Assembly: GCA_963697565.1 (NCBI GenBank)
Contig: CAVOOM010000009.1
Location: 62,001-126,000 of the forward strand
Length of the DNA: 64,000 nt
Direction: 5' to 3'
Source of the DNA: CAWFSE01 sp963697565
GTDB lineage: Bacteria; Actinomycetota; Actinomycetes; CAVWCF01
Below, piece by piece: positions 49,309 to 58,478 of the stretch. How positions within the stretch are numbered: the stretch's first letter is position 1; each line of letters begins with the position of its first letter. The notes under the pieces were generated by a model that searched no databases, was not told where the DNA came from, and saw only the letters and a list, made by a program, of their open reading frames with translations. The translations under genes and the position numbers were made by a program.

Positions 49309-51866
49309 CCCGCGTCGCAGGCCCGTGCGCGCATCGCGCGCAGCACCCCGTCGCGCCCCTCGGCCACCAGCCGGCGGGCCGCGGGGTTGAGGTCGGGGTT
49401 CGCCTGCAGGAACGCCTCGGCGAGGTCGGCGGTCTGCTGCTCGACCAGCAGCGCGGGAAACAGCCCGACCGTGATGTTCGAGGCCATCTCGGTCGTGCGA
49501 CTGGCCCAGACGTCGGGCACCTGGGTGAAGAAGCGGGCCGCGTACGGGCGCAGCAGGTCGAGCTGGTCGGCCTGCTGGAAGCCGCCGATGGTGGCCGTCT
49601 GCATGGCGTTGGGCAGCAGGTCCGCATCGACGACCTTGGCCCAGGCCCCCGCCTTGGCCTCGGCGCTGGGCACCGCGGCGCGAAGCGCGGCGGCGTAGCG
49701 CTCTCCGCTGGAGGTCGCGTCGCGGGCCAACTCGGCCTCGATCGCGTCGGCGGGCTCGGCCCCCGTGGCGATGAGCCGCCCGAGGAGCGGCCAGCGCAGG
49801 TCAGGGTCCAGTGCCAGCCCGTCCGGGACGGCCGAGCCGTCGAGCAGCCCGCGCACGGCCTCGAGCTCGTCGGGCGTGCTGGCGAAGTTGGCGAAGGCGC
49901 GCGCGAAGGCGAGTTGGTGGTCGGAGGCCGGCTCGGCCTCCTGCAGCAACCCGAAGAAGGCGGCGGCGACCCGGCGGACGAGGTCGGGGCGGTGGGACGG
50001 GTGGGCGAACTGGTCGATGACCAGCTTCGCCTGGCGCAGGATCGTGCCCACGGTCACCAGGTCGGACTCGGCGGCCACCCCGCGCACGACCAGCTCGAGG
50101 AAGTCGGTGGCGCTCATCTCGGCGTCGCGGGTCATGTCCCAGGCGGCGGCCCACAGCAGCGCCCGGGTGAGGGAGTCGTCGAGGGCGGCCAACGAGGTGG
50201 TGGCCGTGTGGAGGGACCGATCGTCGAGGCGGATCTTGGCGAAGGTGAGGTCGCCGTCGTTGAGCAGCAGCAGGTCAGGCTGCCCCACGCCGACCAGCTG
50301 CGGCACCTCGGTCACGGCGCCGACGAGGTCCAGCTCGACGCGGTCGCGGAGCACGAGCCGGTCGCCGGCGCGGTCGTACAGGCCGACGCCGATGCGGTGC
50401 GAGCGCAGCGTGGGGTAGTCGCTCGGGGCCTCCTGGGCGACGGCGAACTCGGCGTACGAGCCGTCCGGCCCCACGGTGAAGGCCGGGCGCAGGGTGTTGC
50501 AGCCGGCCGTCTCCAGCCACTCCTTCGACCAGGCCGACAGGTCGCGGCCGGATTCGCGCTCCAGCTCGGAGAGCAGGTCGCCGAGGGTGGTGTTCTGCCA
50601 GGCGTGGCGGTCCATGTAGGTGCGGACACCGGCCATGAACGGCTCGACGCCGACCCATGCGACGAGTTGGCGCAGGACGGAGGCGCCCTTGGCGTAGGTG
50701 ATCCCGTCGAAGTTCTGCTTGGCGGTCTCCAGGTCGGGCGCGTCGGCGGCGATCGGGTGGGTCGACGGCAACTGGTCTTGGCGGTAGCCCCAGGCCTTGC
50801 GCCCGGTGGCGAAGCCGGTCCAGGACCCGGTGAACCGGGTCGCCTCGGCCGCGGAGTGGTAGGCCATGAACTCGGCGAACGACTCGTTCAGCCACAGGTC
50901 GTCCCACCACCGCATGGTCACGAGGTCGCCGAACCACATGTGGGCCATCTCGTGCAGGATCGTGTTGGCGCGGGCATCGCGCGAGGCGTCGGTGACCTTG
51001 CTGCGGAAGACCATGTCCTCCAAGAAGGTCACGCAGCCCGCGTTCTCCATCGCGCCGGCGTTGAACTCCGGCACGAACAGCTGGTCGTACTTCGCGAACG
51101 GGTACGGGCGCCCGTACTGCTCCTCGAAGAAGGCGAAGCCCTGCTTGGTGACCTCGAGGATCTCGTCGGGGTCGAGGTACTGCCCGAGCGAGGCCCGGCA
51201 GAACACCCCGAGCGGGATCGTGGAGCCGTCGGCGCGGACGTACTCATCGCGGACCGAGTAGTACGGGCCGGCGACGAGCGCCGTGATGTACGTCGAGATG
51301 CGCGCCGTCGGGGCGAACCCCCAGCGGGCGACCCCGTCGGAGACCGGCTGCGGCTCGGGGGTGGGGGAGTTGGAGACGACCTGCCAGTCGGCGGGCGCGG
51401 CCACGGTGAGCTGGAAGGTGGCCTTGAGGTCGGGCTGGTCGAAGCAGCTGAAGACCCGCATCGCGTCGCGCGGCTCGTGCTGCGTGTAGAGGTAGACCGA
51501 GCCGTCGACCGGGTCGGTGAACCGGTGCAGCCCCTCGCCGGTGCGCGAGTACGCGCATTCCGCGACGACGCGCACCGTGTTGTCGGCGGCCAGGCCGGAC
51601 AGCGCGATCCGGGCGCCGGTGACGGCGGTGGCCGGGTCGAGCCGCACCCCGTTGAGCTCGATCTCCAGCACCGACTCGGCGGCGAGGTCGATGAACGTGC
51701 CCGCCCCGGGCTCCTCGCAGCCGAACCGCACGGCCGTCTCGCTGCGGAAGGTCGTCTCGGACGTGGTGAGGTCGAGCCGCACGTCGTAGGACTCCACCTT
51801 GAGCAGGCGGGCGCGTTCCCGCGCCTCGGCGCGGGTCAGGTTCATCTCGGCAGGGGTGCCGGGCAC
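49305..51866 (-). CDS. pepN: Aminopeptidase N (M1 metallopeptidase)
   Basis: This zinc aminopeptidase is 853 residues from the GTG at 51866 (GAGGGAG upstream), the size of actinobacterial PepN. Substrate anchor GAMENAG and zinc site HEMAHMWFGDLVT...WLNESFAEF (HExxH plus E) are intact, as is the tyrosine region (KGASVLRQL). The C-terminal ERAP1-like helical domain is complete. It is cytoplasmic, with no signal peptide. It acts in general peptide turnover. It overlaps the malQ stop by 4 bases in a convergent arrangement. Confidence 0.96.
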   Translation of the reverse strand: MPGTPAEMNLTRAEARERARLLKVESYDVRLDLTTSETTFRSETAVRFGCEEPGAGTFIDLAAESVLEIELNGVRLDPATAVTGARIALSGLAADNTVRVVAECAYSRTGEGLHRFTDPVDGSVYLYTQHEPRDAMRVFSCFDQPDLKATFQLTVAAPADWQVVSNSPTPEPQPVSDGVARWGFAPTARISTYITALVAGPYYSVRDEYVRADGSTIPLGVFCRASLGQYLDPDEILEVTKQGFAFFEEQYGRPYPFAKYDQLFVPEFNAGAMENAGCVTFLEDMVFRSKVTDASRDARANTILHEMAHMWFGDLVTMRWWDDLWLNESFAEFMAYHSAAEATRFTGSWTGFATGRKAWGYRQDQLPSTHPIAADAPDLETAKQNFDGITYAKGASVLRQLVAWVGVEPFMAGVRTYMDRHAWQNTTLGDLLSELERESGRDLSAWSKEWLETAGCNTLRPAFTVGPDGSYAEFAVAQEAPSDYPTLRSHRIGVGLYDRAGDRLVLRDRVELDLVGAVTEVPQLVGVGQPDLLLLNDGDLTFAKIRLDDRSLHTATTSLAALDDSLTRALLWAAAWDMTRDAEMSATDFLELVVRGVAAESDLVTVGTILRQAKLVIDQFAHPSHRPDLVRRVAAAFFGLLQEAEPASDHQLAFARAFANFASTPDELEAVRGLLDGSAVPDGLALDPDLRWPLLGRLIATGAEPADAIEAELARDATSSGERYAAALRAAVPSAEAKAGAWAKVVDADLLPNAMQTATIGGFQQADQLDLLRPYAARFFTQVPDVWASRTTEMASNITVGLFPALLVEQQTADLAEAFLQANPDLNPAARRLVAEGRDGVLRAMRARACDAG

Positions 51867-52066
51867 GGGTGCTCCCTCGGTCGGGTCGTGGGAGGCGGCC
51901 CGGAGGCCGCCCAACCGGGGTCACGCTAGTCGGCCGGAGCCGGAATCGCGGCACAGATTGCGGTGGGACGGGGCCGCGTCCGCAAGACTGCCCGCCGCGG
52001 CGGGCGGGGCGGGCTATCCGTCCCCCGGCCGCGTGGGGCGTCCTCCCGCCCTCGGGACGCGGCTGA

Positions 52067-52072
52067 CAGAAT
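52067..52072 (+). promoter_or_regulatory. -10 element of a likely leaderless rpiB transcript
   Basis: CAGAAT, preceded by TGA, ends exactly 7 bases before the rpiB ATG at 52080, and no ribosome-binding site is visible. This fits the spacing of leaderless actinobacterial promoters. Confidence 0.35.
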
Positions 52073-52079
52073 CCGCCGC

Positions 52080-52553
<474 letters not shown>

Positions 52554-52806
52554 CCGGGCGGGGGGCCCTGGGGGCCTCGGCCACCCGGGGGCCCTGCTTG
52601 AGCGGCAGCGCGGCGGCCGCCACGTGATCGGCCGGGCGAGGGCGCGCGACGTCTCGGGCGCGCATCGAGCCCTCGACCCCGACGATGGACGGGGCCGAAC
52701 CCGTCAGCCCGCGAAGCGCCCGCTCGTCGTCCCGCTCGGCCATCAGCCCCTCGCCTCCCTGGTCGACGCGCTCGCCGACTCCTTCGCGTGCGCCCCCATC
52801 ATCGCC

Positions 52807-54048
52807 TCAGAACACCCACGGGCACCATGGGCGCGGCTCGTGTGACATCGCCGCCGACCAGCGGGCGATCGCGGCCCGGTCGCCGTGGATCCGGCCCGCC
52901 TCGGCGTACTGCACCAGGCTGGACCCACCGAGGAAGGCCGCTCCGATGTCGGCCACGTCGCAGCGCACGTCTGGTTCGCTGGCGACGCGGACCGCCTCGC
53001 CGCCCTCCGGCCGAAGCACCAGCCGCCAGGTGCCTGCCGCGTGCCCGGTGAACCCGTCGGAGACCGCCACGACGAGGTCTGCGGGCGCCGCGTACGTCCG
53101 GGCCGCGATGGCCGCGGGCAGGTCCAGCACGCGGACCCACAGGGTGTCGGCCACGGACCGCACCACCCCGCGCACTCCCGCCATCATCGTCAGGATCGGG
53201 TCGTCGACCGGGGCCAGCCGCCACTCGACGGTGTTGGTCAGGTCGTGGCCGAGCAGCACGCGCCACACCGCGGCCCGGGATGCCGGGTCGACCGCGGCGA
53301 GCTCGCGGATCCGCACGGTCCCGGTCGGCCCGCCGGGGCCCCACTCCTGCTTGACCGCGTAGAGCGCGTACGCGCGGGCCTCGCCGTCGCGCTCGACCAC
53401 CAGGGCCCGCAGCTCGCAGGCGCCGTCGCGGCGGTGCTCGGGGTCGTCGATGCGGTACGCCCAGCGGGCGTCGGTCGTCGTGGCCAGGTGGCCGGGCCGC
53501 TGCGGCCCGGTGACGGCGTCGACGGCGTCGACCGCGGCGCGGGCCTCGGCCGGGGTGGTGATCCGCGCGCGGAGCCCGGCCTCGCCCTCGACCGGCGGCA
53601 GCAGGGCTGCGTCGCCGGGCAGCTCGAGGGCTGCGCGGTGGGCGGCCACTCCGTATCCGAAGCGGCCGTAGATGGTGGGCTCGCTCGACCAGAGGACCGC
53701 CACCGGCTCACGGTTGGCCGAAGCGATGTCGTCGAGCTGCCGCCGCATCAGCGCGCGGGCGACTCCGCGGCGGCGGTGGGTCGGCAGCACCCCGACCCAG
53801 GTGATGCCGGCTGCGGGGACGTACCTGCCGCCAGGGACGGCCAGCCGCAGGGAGTACGCGGAGGCGATGCCGGCGGCGGCGCCGTCGAGGTAGGCGACCA
53901 GCGAGCGGTCCATCTCGAGGGTGGCCTTGTCCGCGGCCAGCCCGTCGCTCTGCCAGGTGTAGCCGAAGGCGATCTCGTCGATCCGGCGGAACTCCTCCCA
54001 GTCGCCGCCGAACGGTCTGACGTCGAGGTCCGTGCCGCTGGTGTCCAT
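52807..54048 (-). CDS. Eis-like GNAT family N-acetyltransferase
   Basis: This 413-residue protein has the three-part layout of the Eis family: an N-terminal GNAT domain with the acetyl-CoA loop VLPTHRRRGVARALMRRQL, a second GNAT-like domain, and a C-terminal sterol-carrier-like domain (VVAVSDGFTGHAAGTWRLVL) ending in a free carboxylate (WCPWVF), which acts as catalytic base in Eis. Eis acetylates amines, including aminoglycosides, but most homologues have no proven substrate. The ATG at 54048 is chosen since a -10 element lies just upstream. Confidence 0.92.
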   Translation of the reverse strand: MDTSGTDLDVRPFGGDWEEFRRIDEIAFGYTWQSDGLAADKATLEMDRSLVAYLDGAAAGIASAYSLRLAVPGGRYVPAAGITWVGVLPTHRRRGVARALMRRQLDDIASANREPVAVLWSSEPTIYGRFGYGVAAHRAALELPGDAALLPPVEGEAGLRARITTPAEARAAVDAVDAVTGPQRPGHLATTTDARWAYRIDDPEHRRDGACELRALVVERDGEARAYALYAVKQEWGPGGPTGTVRIRELAAVDPASRAAVWRVLLGHDLTNTVEWRLAPVDDPILTMMAGVRGVVRSVADTLWVRVLDLPAAIAARTYAAPADLVVAVSDGFTGHAAGTWRLVLRPEGGEAVRVASEPDVRCDVADIGAAFLGGSSLVQYAEAGRIHGDRAAIARWSAAMSHEPRPWCPWVF

Positions 54049-54054
54049 GCCGCC

Positions 54055-54060
54055 GTTATA
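54055..54060 (-). promoter_or_regulatory. -10 element of a likely leaderless Eis-like transcript
   Basis: On the minus strand this reads TATAAC and ends 6 bases before the ATG at 54048, with no ribosome-binding site between. It is one of the most AT-rich hexamers in the region. Confidence 0.4.
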
Positions 54061-54119
54061 CCTGGGGCTGGCCGTGAGGGGCACGCGGTTATCGCCCAGG
54101 GGCAGGCGGGCGACGGCGG

Positions 54120-54821
54120 TCAGGAGTGCCGGAGCAGGCCGAGCACGGCGTCGCGCGCCTCGGCGCCCACCAGGGCCCCGAACGAGCCCCAGACCGGGTC
54201 GGTGGCCTCATCGAAGAGCGCGGCCAGGTGCGCCGAGTCCCGGGCGGCGAGGTCGGCCGCCTCCACCAGCGAGGCCGGCGGCTCCAGCACGCACTCGGCG
54301 AAGCGCCCGGCATACGCGCTCAGCACCTGCTCGGCCACGGGGTAGTCCTCGGGCGCCACCCGCGCCGCGACGAGCCACGGGGACGAGAGCGCACGCAGCC
54401 GCAGGGGAACGGGCAGCCCGCCGAGCGAGGGGGCGGCGGCCAGGCCGGCCCGGATCTGGTCCAGCCCGGCGTAGACCGCCTCGAACCAGTCCGGGTCCAG
54501 GGGCGCCTCGACGCGCGGGAGCAGATCGCAGCCGAACGCGAGGTCGTCATCGGCCAGGGCGAGGTCGCTGGTCAGGTGCGGGATTGGGCTGTCCGGCTCG
54601 GCGAGGGCATGCAGCATCGAGCCCTCGATGCGCTGGGAGGGCACGCTGAGCGTCACGCTCACCAGGGCTCGCACGGGGCCTCCCCGCCACACGTCCACGG
54701 CCCCGGCTGGCGTGCCGTTCGCGAGGCGCAGCACGCTCGACGACGAGACGTCGAACGACACGGGCAACAGGGCGACCAGCTGGTCGCGCAGGAGCGAGGC
54801 GTGCTCCAGAAGGGCGGTCAC
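54120..54821 (-). CDS. Red chlorophyll catabolite reductase-like protein
   Basis: This 233-residue soluble protein has no assigned bacterial family that I know. By eye it aligns with plant RCCR over its length. The blocks are NGTPAGAVDVWRGG; SPIPHLTSDLALADDDLAFGCDLLPR (plant: APNFVVELIQ...LVLILDLPHR); LDPDWFEAVYAGLDQIRAGL (plant: LNPDYLKEYYQDTALDSHR); SSPWLVAARVAPEDYPVAEQVL; and a final ARDSAHL...LVGAEARDAVLGLL. Asp86 and Asp195 fall where RCCR has acidic residues thought to act in catalysis. RCCR and related bilin reductases reduce open-chain tetrapyrroles with ferredoxin. The gene lies 60 bases after the Rieske-type oxygenase gene on the same strand, the partner type used in chlorophyll breakdown. 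The alignment is from memory and unscored; the assignment is inference. Confidence 0.55.
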   Translation of the reverse strand: MTALLEHASLLRDQLVALLPVSFDVSSSSVLRLANGTPAGAVDVWRGGPVRALVSVTLSVPSQRIEGSMLHALAEPDSPIPHLTSDLALADDDLAFGCDLLPRVEAPLDPDWFEAVYAGLDQIRAGLAAAPSLGGLPVPLRLRALSSPWLVAARVAPEDYPVAEQVLSAYAGRFAECVLEPPASLVEAADLAARDSAHLAALFDEATDPVWGSFGALVGAEARDAVLGLLRHS

Positions 54822-54881
54822 CCGGCGAACCCTAGGGCGGCGGGGCCGCCTACCCGCCTCGGCGCGCCCGGCAGGGCGTGG

Positions 54882-55826
54882 CTAGGCGGCGAGCGACCGC
54901 GCGTCGATCTCCGGCAGCCGGCTGGGGTCCATGCCGGGCAAGGGGGTCTTCCAGTCGTACCCCCAGCCGCCGTCCAGCAGGTCCTGCCGCCGGCGGCGGT
55001 AGGCCAGGGCCATCTGGTCGCTGCGGATATGGAGCTCCGCCGACAGGTCGTACGGCAGCAGCTCGGGCCGCTGGTGCTCGACGACGGCGGCGTCGTTGAC
55101 GAAGATCGGCATGGTGCGCTTGACGGCGTTCTTGTCGGCCCAGGTGCCGGTGAGGAAGGTCCGCAGCACGACGAACTTGGTCAGCGTCTGGTTCTTGGCC
55201 ACCGGGATGTTGGTGTCGTAGAGGCAGAGCACCCCGATCGGGATGTTCACCTTGAGCCGGATGATGTTCGGCATCATCCAGCAGGTGTTGGTGGTGACGC
55301 CGGGGCGGTCGTCGAGGTTGACGTTGCGGTTCTTGAACTTGCCCCACATCCCCTTGGAGCCCGGCGGGTAGAGCGTCACGGTCGTCTCGGCGGTGTACTC
55401 CGTCTCGATCACCGTGTGCTCGGGCACCTCGGGCCGGTTGGGGTTGCCGAACTGGCCCGCGTGGACGAACGGCGCGTGCGCGATGTCGACGCCGTTCTCC
55501 AGGATCCGCTCCGCGCCGGCGTTCCAGAAGAACTCCCCGGTGGCGGCGTGGCCGCCGTACGCGGGGTCGTCCCACTCGGGCCAGTCGGGGATCGGCGGCA
55601 TCGCGCTGGCCGGCAGGTCCGGGTCGCCGAGGAACACCCAGACGAAGCCGTACCGGTCGGTGGCCGGGAACTCGGCCTTGCCGGTTCGGGCCTTGTTCCA
55701 GGCGCGCACCCGTCCCGACGGGTCACGGTGCATGACGACGTCCTGGCCGAGGCACGGCATCTCGACCGGGCGCTTGCCGTCGACGACCTTGGAGAACTCC
55801 AGCGCGTACCAAAAGTTCTTGAACAT
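54882..55826 (-). CDS. Rieske-type ring-hydroxylating oxygenase lacking the Rieske domain
   Basis: This 314-residue protein has the catalytic half of a Rieske non-haem iron oxygenase alpha subunit. The start MFKNFWYALEFSKVV and the domain edge DRYGFVWVFLGDPDLP are typical, and the mononuclear iron site is intact (N111-xx-D114-xx-H117-xxxx-H122 in NGVDIAHAPFVH). The [2Fe-2S] motif CxH...CxxH, expected after residue 41 (GRVRA), is missing: the sequence jumps to NKARTGKAEFPATD, about 55 residues short of the usual 370. The frame is kept. Without the cluster, electrons cannot reach the iron by the usual route. The relatives I recall are the pheophorbide oxygenase/VanA-like group. The deletion may be real or an assembly error. 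Confidence 0.8.
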   Translation of the reverse strand: MFKNFWYALEFSKVVDGKRPVEMPCLGQDVVMHRDPSGRVRAWNKARTGKAEFPATDRYGFVWVFLGDPDLPASAMPPIPDWPEWDDPAYGGHAATGEFFWNAGAERILENGVDIAHAPFVHAGQFGNPNRPEVPEHTVIETEYTAETTVTLYPPGSKGMWGKFKNRNVNLDDRPGVTTNTCWMMPNIIRLKVNIPIGVLCLYDTNIPVAKNQTLTKFVVLRTFLTGTWADKNAVKRTMPIFVNDAAVVEHQRPELLPYDLSAELHIRSDQMALAYRRRRQDLLDGGWGYDWKTPLPGMDPSRLPEIDARSLAA

Positions 55827-55897
55827 GCAACCAGCGTCACCCGTGGAACGGGATTCCGCATCTTGAGCCGGGTCGCGCAGGCGGCGGCAGGCGAGGC

Positions 55898-56143
55898 TCA
55901 GGCGGCCCGGCGGACGAGGTACGCGACCAGGCCGTCCAGGCTGCGGACCTCGCGGTAGTCGTCCTCGGGGATGTCGACGCCGGTGGACTCGGCCAGGGCC
56001 TCGACCAGGCCGAGGAAGTCCATCGAGTCGAGGTCGATCTCGCTGCGCAGGTCCCCGCCGGCGTCGACCTCATCGAGGTCGGCCTCTGGGGCGATCCGGG
56101 CGAGCGCGGCGACGACGGCGGCCCTGGCTTCTTCGGTGTTCAT
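55898..56143 (-). CDS. Acyl carrier protein
   Basis: This 81-residue acidic four-helix carrier protein has the phosphopantetheine attachment serine in DLDSMDFLGLVEAL, and the helix III region GVDIPEDDY is standard. Its ATG overlaps the E2 stop (ATGA), so it is made with the 2-oxoacid dehydrogenase subunits. It is not next to fab genes, so it is likely a dedicated carrier, perhaps accepting the acyl group made by the complex (inference). Confidence 0.93.
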   Translation of the reverse strand: MNTEEARAAVVAALARIAPEADLDEVDAGGDLRSEIDLDSMDFLGLVEALAESTGVDIPEDDYREVRSLDGLVAYLVRRAA

Positions 56144-57487
56144 AGCGCCTCCGGGTGGGTGAGCCGCGCCTCGAGCGCGGCCAGGTAGCGGCTGCCGAGC
56201 CGGCCGTCGGTGACCCGGTGGTCGGCGGCGAGGGTGGCGACGGTGACCGGCCGGACGAGGACGGCGCCGTCGACGGCGCAGGGCCGGTCGACCACGCGGC
56301 CGAAGCCGACGAGCGCCACCTGGGGCGGGTAGATGACGCCGTGGACGAGCTCGGCGCCCTGCTCGCCGAGGTTGGTGACGGTGAGGGTCGGGTCGCTCAT
56401 CTCGGACCCGCGCAGGCGGCCGGCGCGGGCCCGGGAGACCAGGTCCTTGAGCGCGGCCATCAGGTCGACGAGCGCCAGGGTGTCGGCGTCGTGGATCGCG
56501 GGGGCGATCAGGCCGCCGCCGCGCAGCGCCACCGCGACCCCGAGGTGGACCTGCTCGGACCGCTGGAACCCGCTGTCGAGGTAGAACCCGTTGAGGTCCG
56601 GGACCTCGCGCACCGCCAGCGCGGCGGCCTTGAGCAGGAGCGCGGCCGGAATGATCCGCTCGGAGGGCGGCCGCCCGGTGTTCCGCTCAGCCAGCCACTC
56701 CATCGCCGGCCCGAGGTCGATCGACGTCTGCAGGTAGTAGTGCGGGATCTCGCGCTTCGAGCGGGCCATCAGCTGGCCGATCGCGGCGCGCATGGCCTCG
56801 GCGGGCGTGCGCTCGGCGGCGGGGCGGCCCGGGCCGCTGCAGGGCGCTCGGCCCCGGCGCCCGTGGGGCCGCGGCGGCCGCCTCGATCTCGGCGGCGCGG
56901 ACCACGCCTCCCGGCCGACCGGGGGCGACCACGGCGGGGTCCAGGCCGAGCTCGCGGGCCCGGCGGCGCGCGTACGGCGAGACGCGCGGCCGTTGCGCGG
57001 CGCGTGCGGCGGTGTCGACGTCATGCCGGGTCGGCTGGCCGTCCGGCCCGGAGCCGTGCACGGTCGCGAGGTCGACGCCGAGCTCGTGCGCGTGGTGGCG
57101 GACGACGGGGGAGACCCGTGCCGGCGGCGGTGGGGCGGCCGTCGGGGCGGCCACTGTCGCAGTGGGGCGGGTGGGCGCGGGCTCGGGCTCAGGCTCCACC
57201 GGGGACTCGGATTCGGCCGCCGGCGCGGGAGCGGACCCGGTGAGAGGGGCCGCGCCCTCCAGGATCGTGGCCAGCGGGGTGCCGACGGGCACGGTCGTGC
57301 CGACGGGCACGAGCAGCTCGCCGACCACCCCGTCCTGGAAGACCTCGACCTCGATGGCCGACTTGGAGGTGTCGACGACCGCCACGACCTGGCCGCGGTG
57401 CACCGGATCCCCGGGCCCCACCAGCCACTCGATCAGCGTGCCCTCGTCCATGTCTGCGCCGAGCGAGGGCATCAGGTAGTCAGCCAC
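56140..57487 (-). CDS. 2-oxoacid dehydrogenase E2 (dihydrolipoamide acyltransferase; one frameshift)
   Basis: This E2 core of a pyruvate/branched-chain/acetoin-type dehydrogenase complex is about 448 residues. The lipoyl domain is at residues 1-80 (MPSLGADMDEGTLIEWLV, lipoyl lysine in VDTSKSAIEVEVF). A Pro/Ala linker follows, then two peripheral-subunit-binding-like segments (RVSPVVRHHAHELGVDLATVHGSG and RVSPYARRRARELGLDPAVV), then the catalytic domain (SKREIPHYYLQTSIDL, ending TVATLAADHRVTDGRLGSRYL with the catalytic HR-x-x-D-G). One extra base in a C run at about 56830-56840 splits linker from catalytic domain. The GTG at 57487 overlaps the E1 beta stop by 8 bases. A doubled binding segment is unusual. 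Confidence 0.9.
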
Positions 57488-58478
57488 CGTCCAGCACCTC
57501 CCGCACCGCCGCCAGCACCCGGGGGACGCTGGGCAGGACGGCCTGCTCAAGGTGGCGGGCGTAGGGGATCGGGACCTCGGCCGAGCAGACCCGCTGCACG
57601 GGGGCGTCGAGGTCGTAGAAGGCCTGCTCCATCAGGATCGCGGAGATCTCGCCGGCGAGCGACCCGGTGCGCCAGCCCTCGTCCACGATCACCGCGCGGT
57701 GCGTGCGGGACACCGAGGCCACCAGGGTCGCGGTGTCGAGCGGTCGCAGGGTGCGCAGGTCGATCACCTCGGCGGAGACGCCGTCCGCGGCCAGGGACTC
57801 GGCCGCCTCCAACGTCAGCGGCAGGCTGCCGCCGTAGGTGATCAGCGTGACGTCGCTCCCGGCCCGCCGCACGGCCGCGCGGTCGAGGTCGACCGGCCCG
57901 GCGTCGGCGGGCAGCTCGCCCTCGACCCCGTACATCGACCCGTGCTCGAAGATGACGACCGGGTCCGGGTCCTGCAGGGCGGTCCAGAGCATGCCGCGGG
58001 CGTCGGCCAAGGTGGCCGGCTCGACGACGCGGAGCCCGGGCACGTGCGCGTACCAGTTCTCCAGGGAGTGCGAGTGCTGCGCCGCCAGCTGCCGGCCGGC
58101 CCCGGTGGTCATCCGGATGACCACCGGCACGTGGAACTGCCCGCCGCTCATGTGCAGCAGCGAGGCCGCGGTGTTGACGATCTGGTCGAGGGCGAGCAGC
58201 GAGAAGTTGACCGTCATGATCTCGACGATCGGCCGCATCCCGCCGAGCGCGGCGCCGATGCCGGCGCCGACGAAGCCGGACTCCGACAGCGGGGTGTCGC
58301 GGATGCGCTCGGGGCCGAACTCCTCAAGCAGCCCCAGGCTGACGCCGAAGCCGCCGCCGTACGGGCCGACGTCCTCGCCCATCAGGAAGACGCGGTCGTC
58401 CCTGCGCATCGCGTCGCGGATGGCCTCGCGGATGGCCTCGCGGTACGTCATCCGGACGGTCTCAGTCAGGGCGGTCAT
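57480..58478 (-). CDS. 2-oxoacid dehydrogenase E1 beta subunit
   Basis: This 332-residue subunit is of the transketolase-type pyrimidine plus C-terminal domain class. It contains VFLMGEDVGPYGGGFGVSLGLLEEFGPERIRDTPLSE (ThDP and subunit contact), GGMRPIVEIMTVNFSLLALDQIVNTAA, and VIDLRTLRPLD. The sequence is intact. It pairs with the alpha subunit (4-base overlap) to decarboxylate a 2-oxo acid. The actual acid (pyruvate, acetoin, branched chain) cannot be read from the sequence; the gene set without E3 resembles acetoin- or branched-chain-type operons. Confidence 0.94.
   Translation of the reverse strand: MTALTETVRMTYREAIREAIRDAMRRDDRVFLMGEDVGPYGGGFGVSLGLLEEFGPERIRDTPLSESGFVGAGIGAALGGMRPIVEIMTVNFSLLALDQIVNTAASLLHMSGGQFHVPVVIRMTTGAGRQLAAQHSHSLENWYAHVPGLRVVEPATLADARGMLWTALQDPDPVVIFEHGSMYGVEGELPADAGPVDLDRAAVRRAGSDVTLITYGGSLPLTLEAAESLAADGVSAEVIDLRTLRPLDTATLVASVSRTHRAVIVDEGWRTGSLAGEISAILMEQAFYDLDAPVQRVCSAEVPIPYARHLEQAVLPSVPRVLAAVREVLDGG

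Noticed and set aside
52556..52600. A terminator formed by the G/C runs after rpiB
   Set aside because: The runs can pair in several registers and no single stable stem stands out; part may code for the small minus-strand protein.
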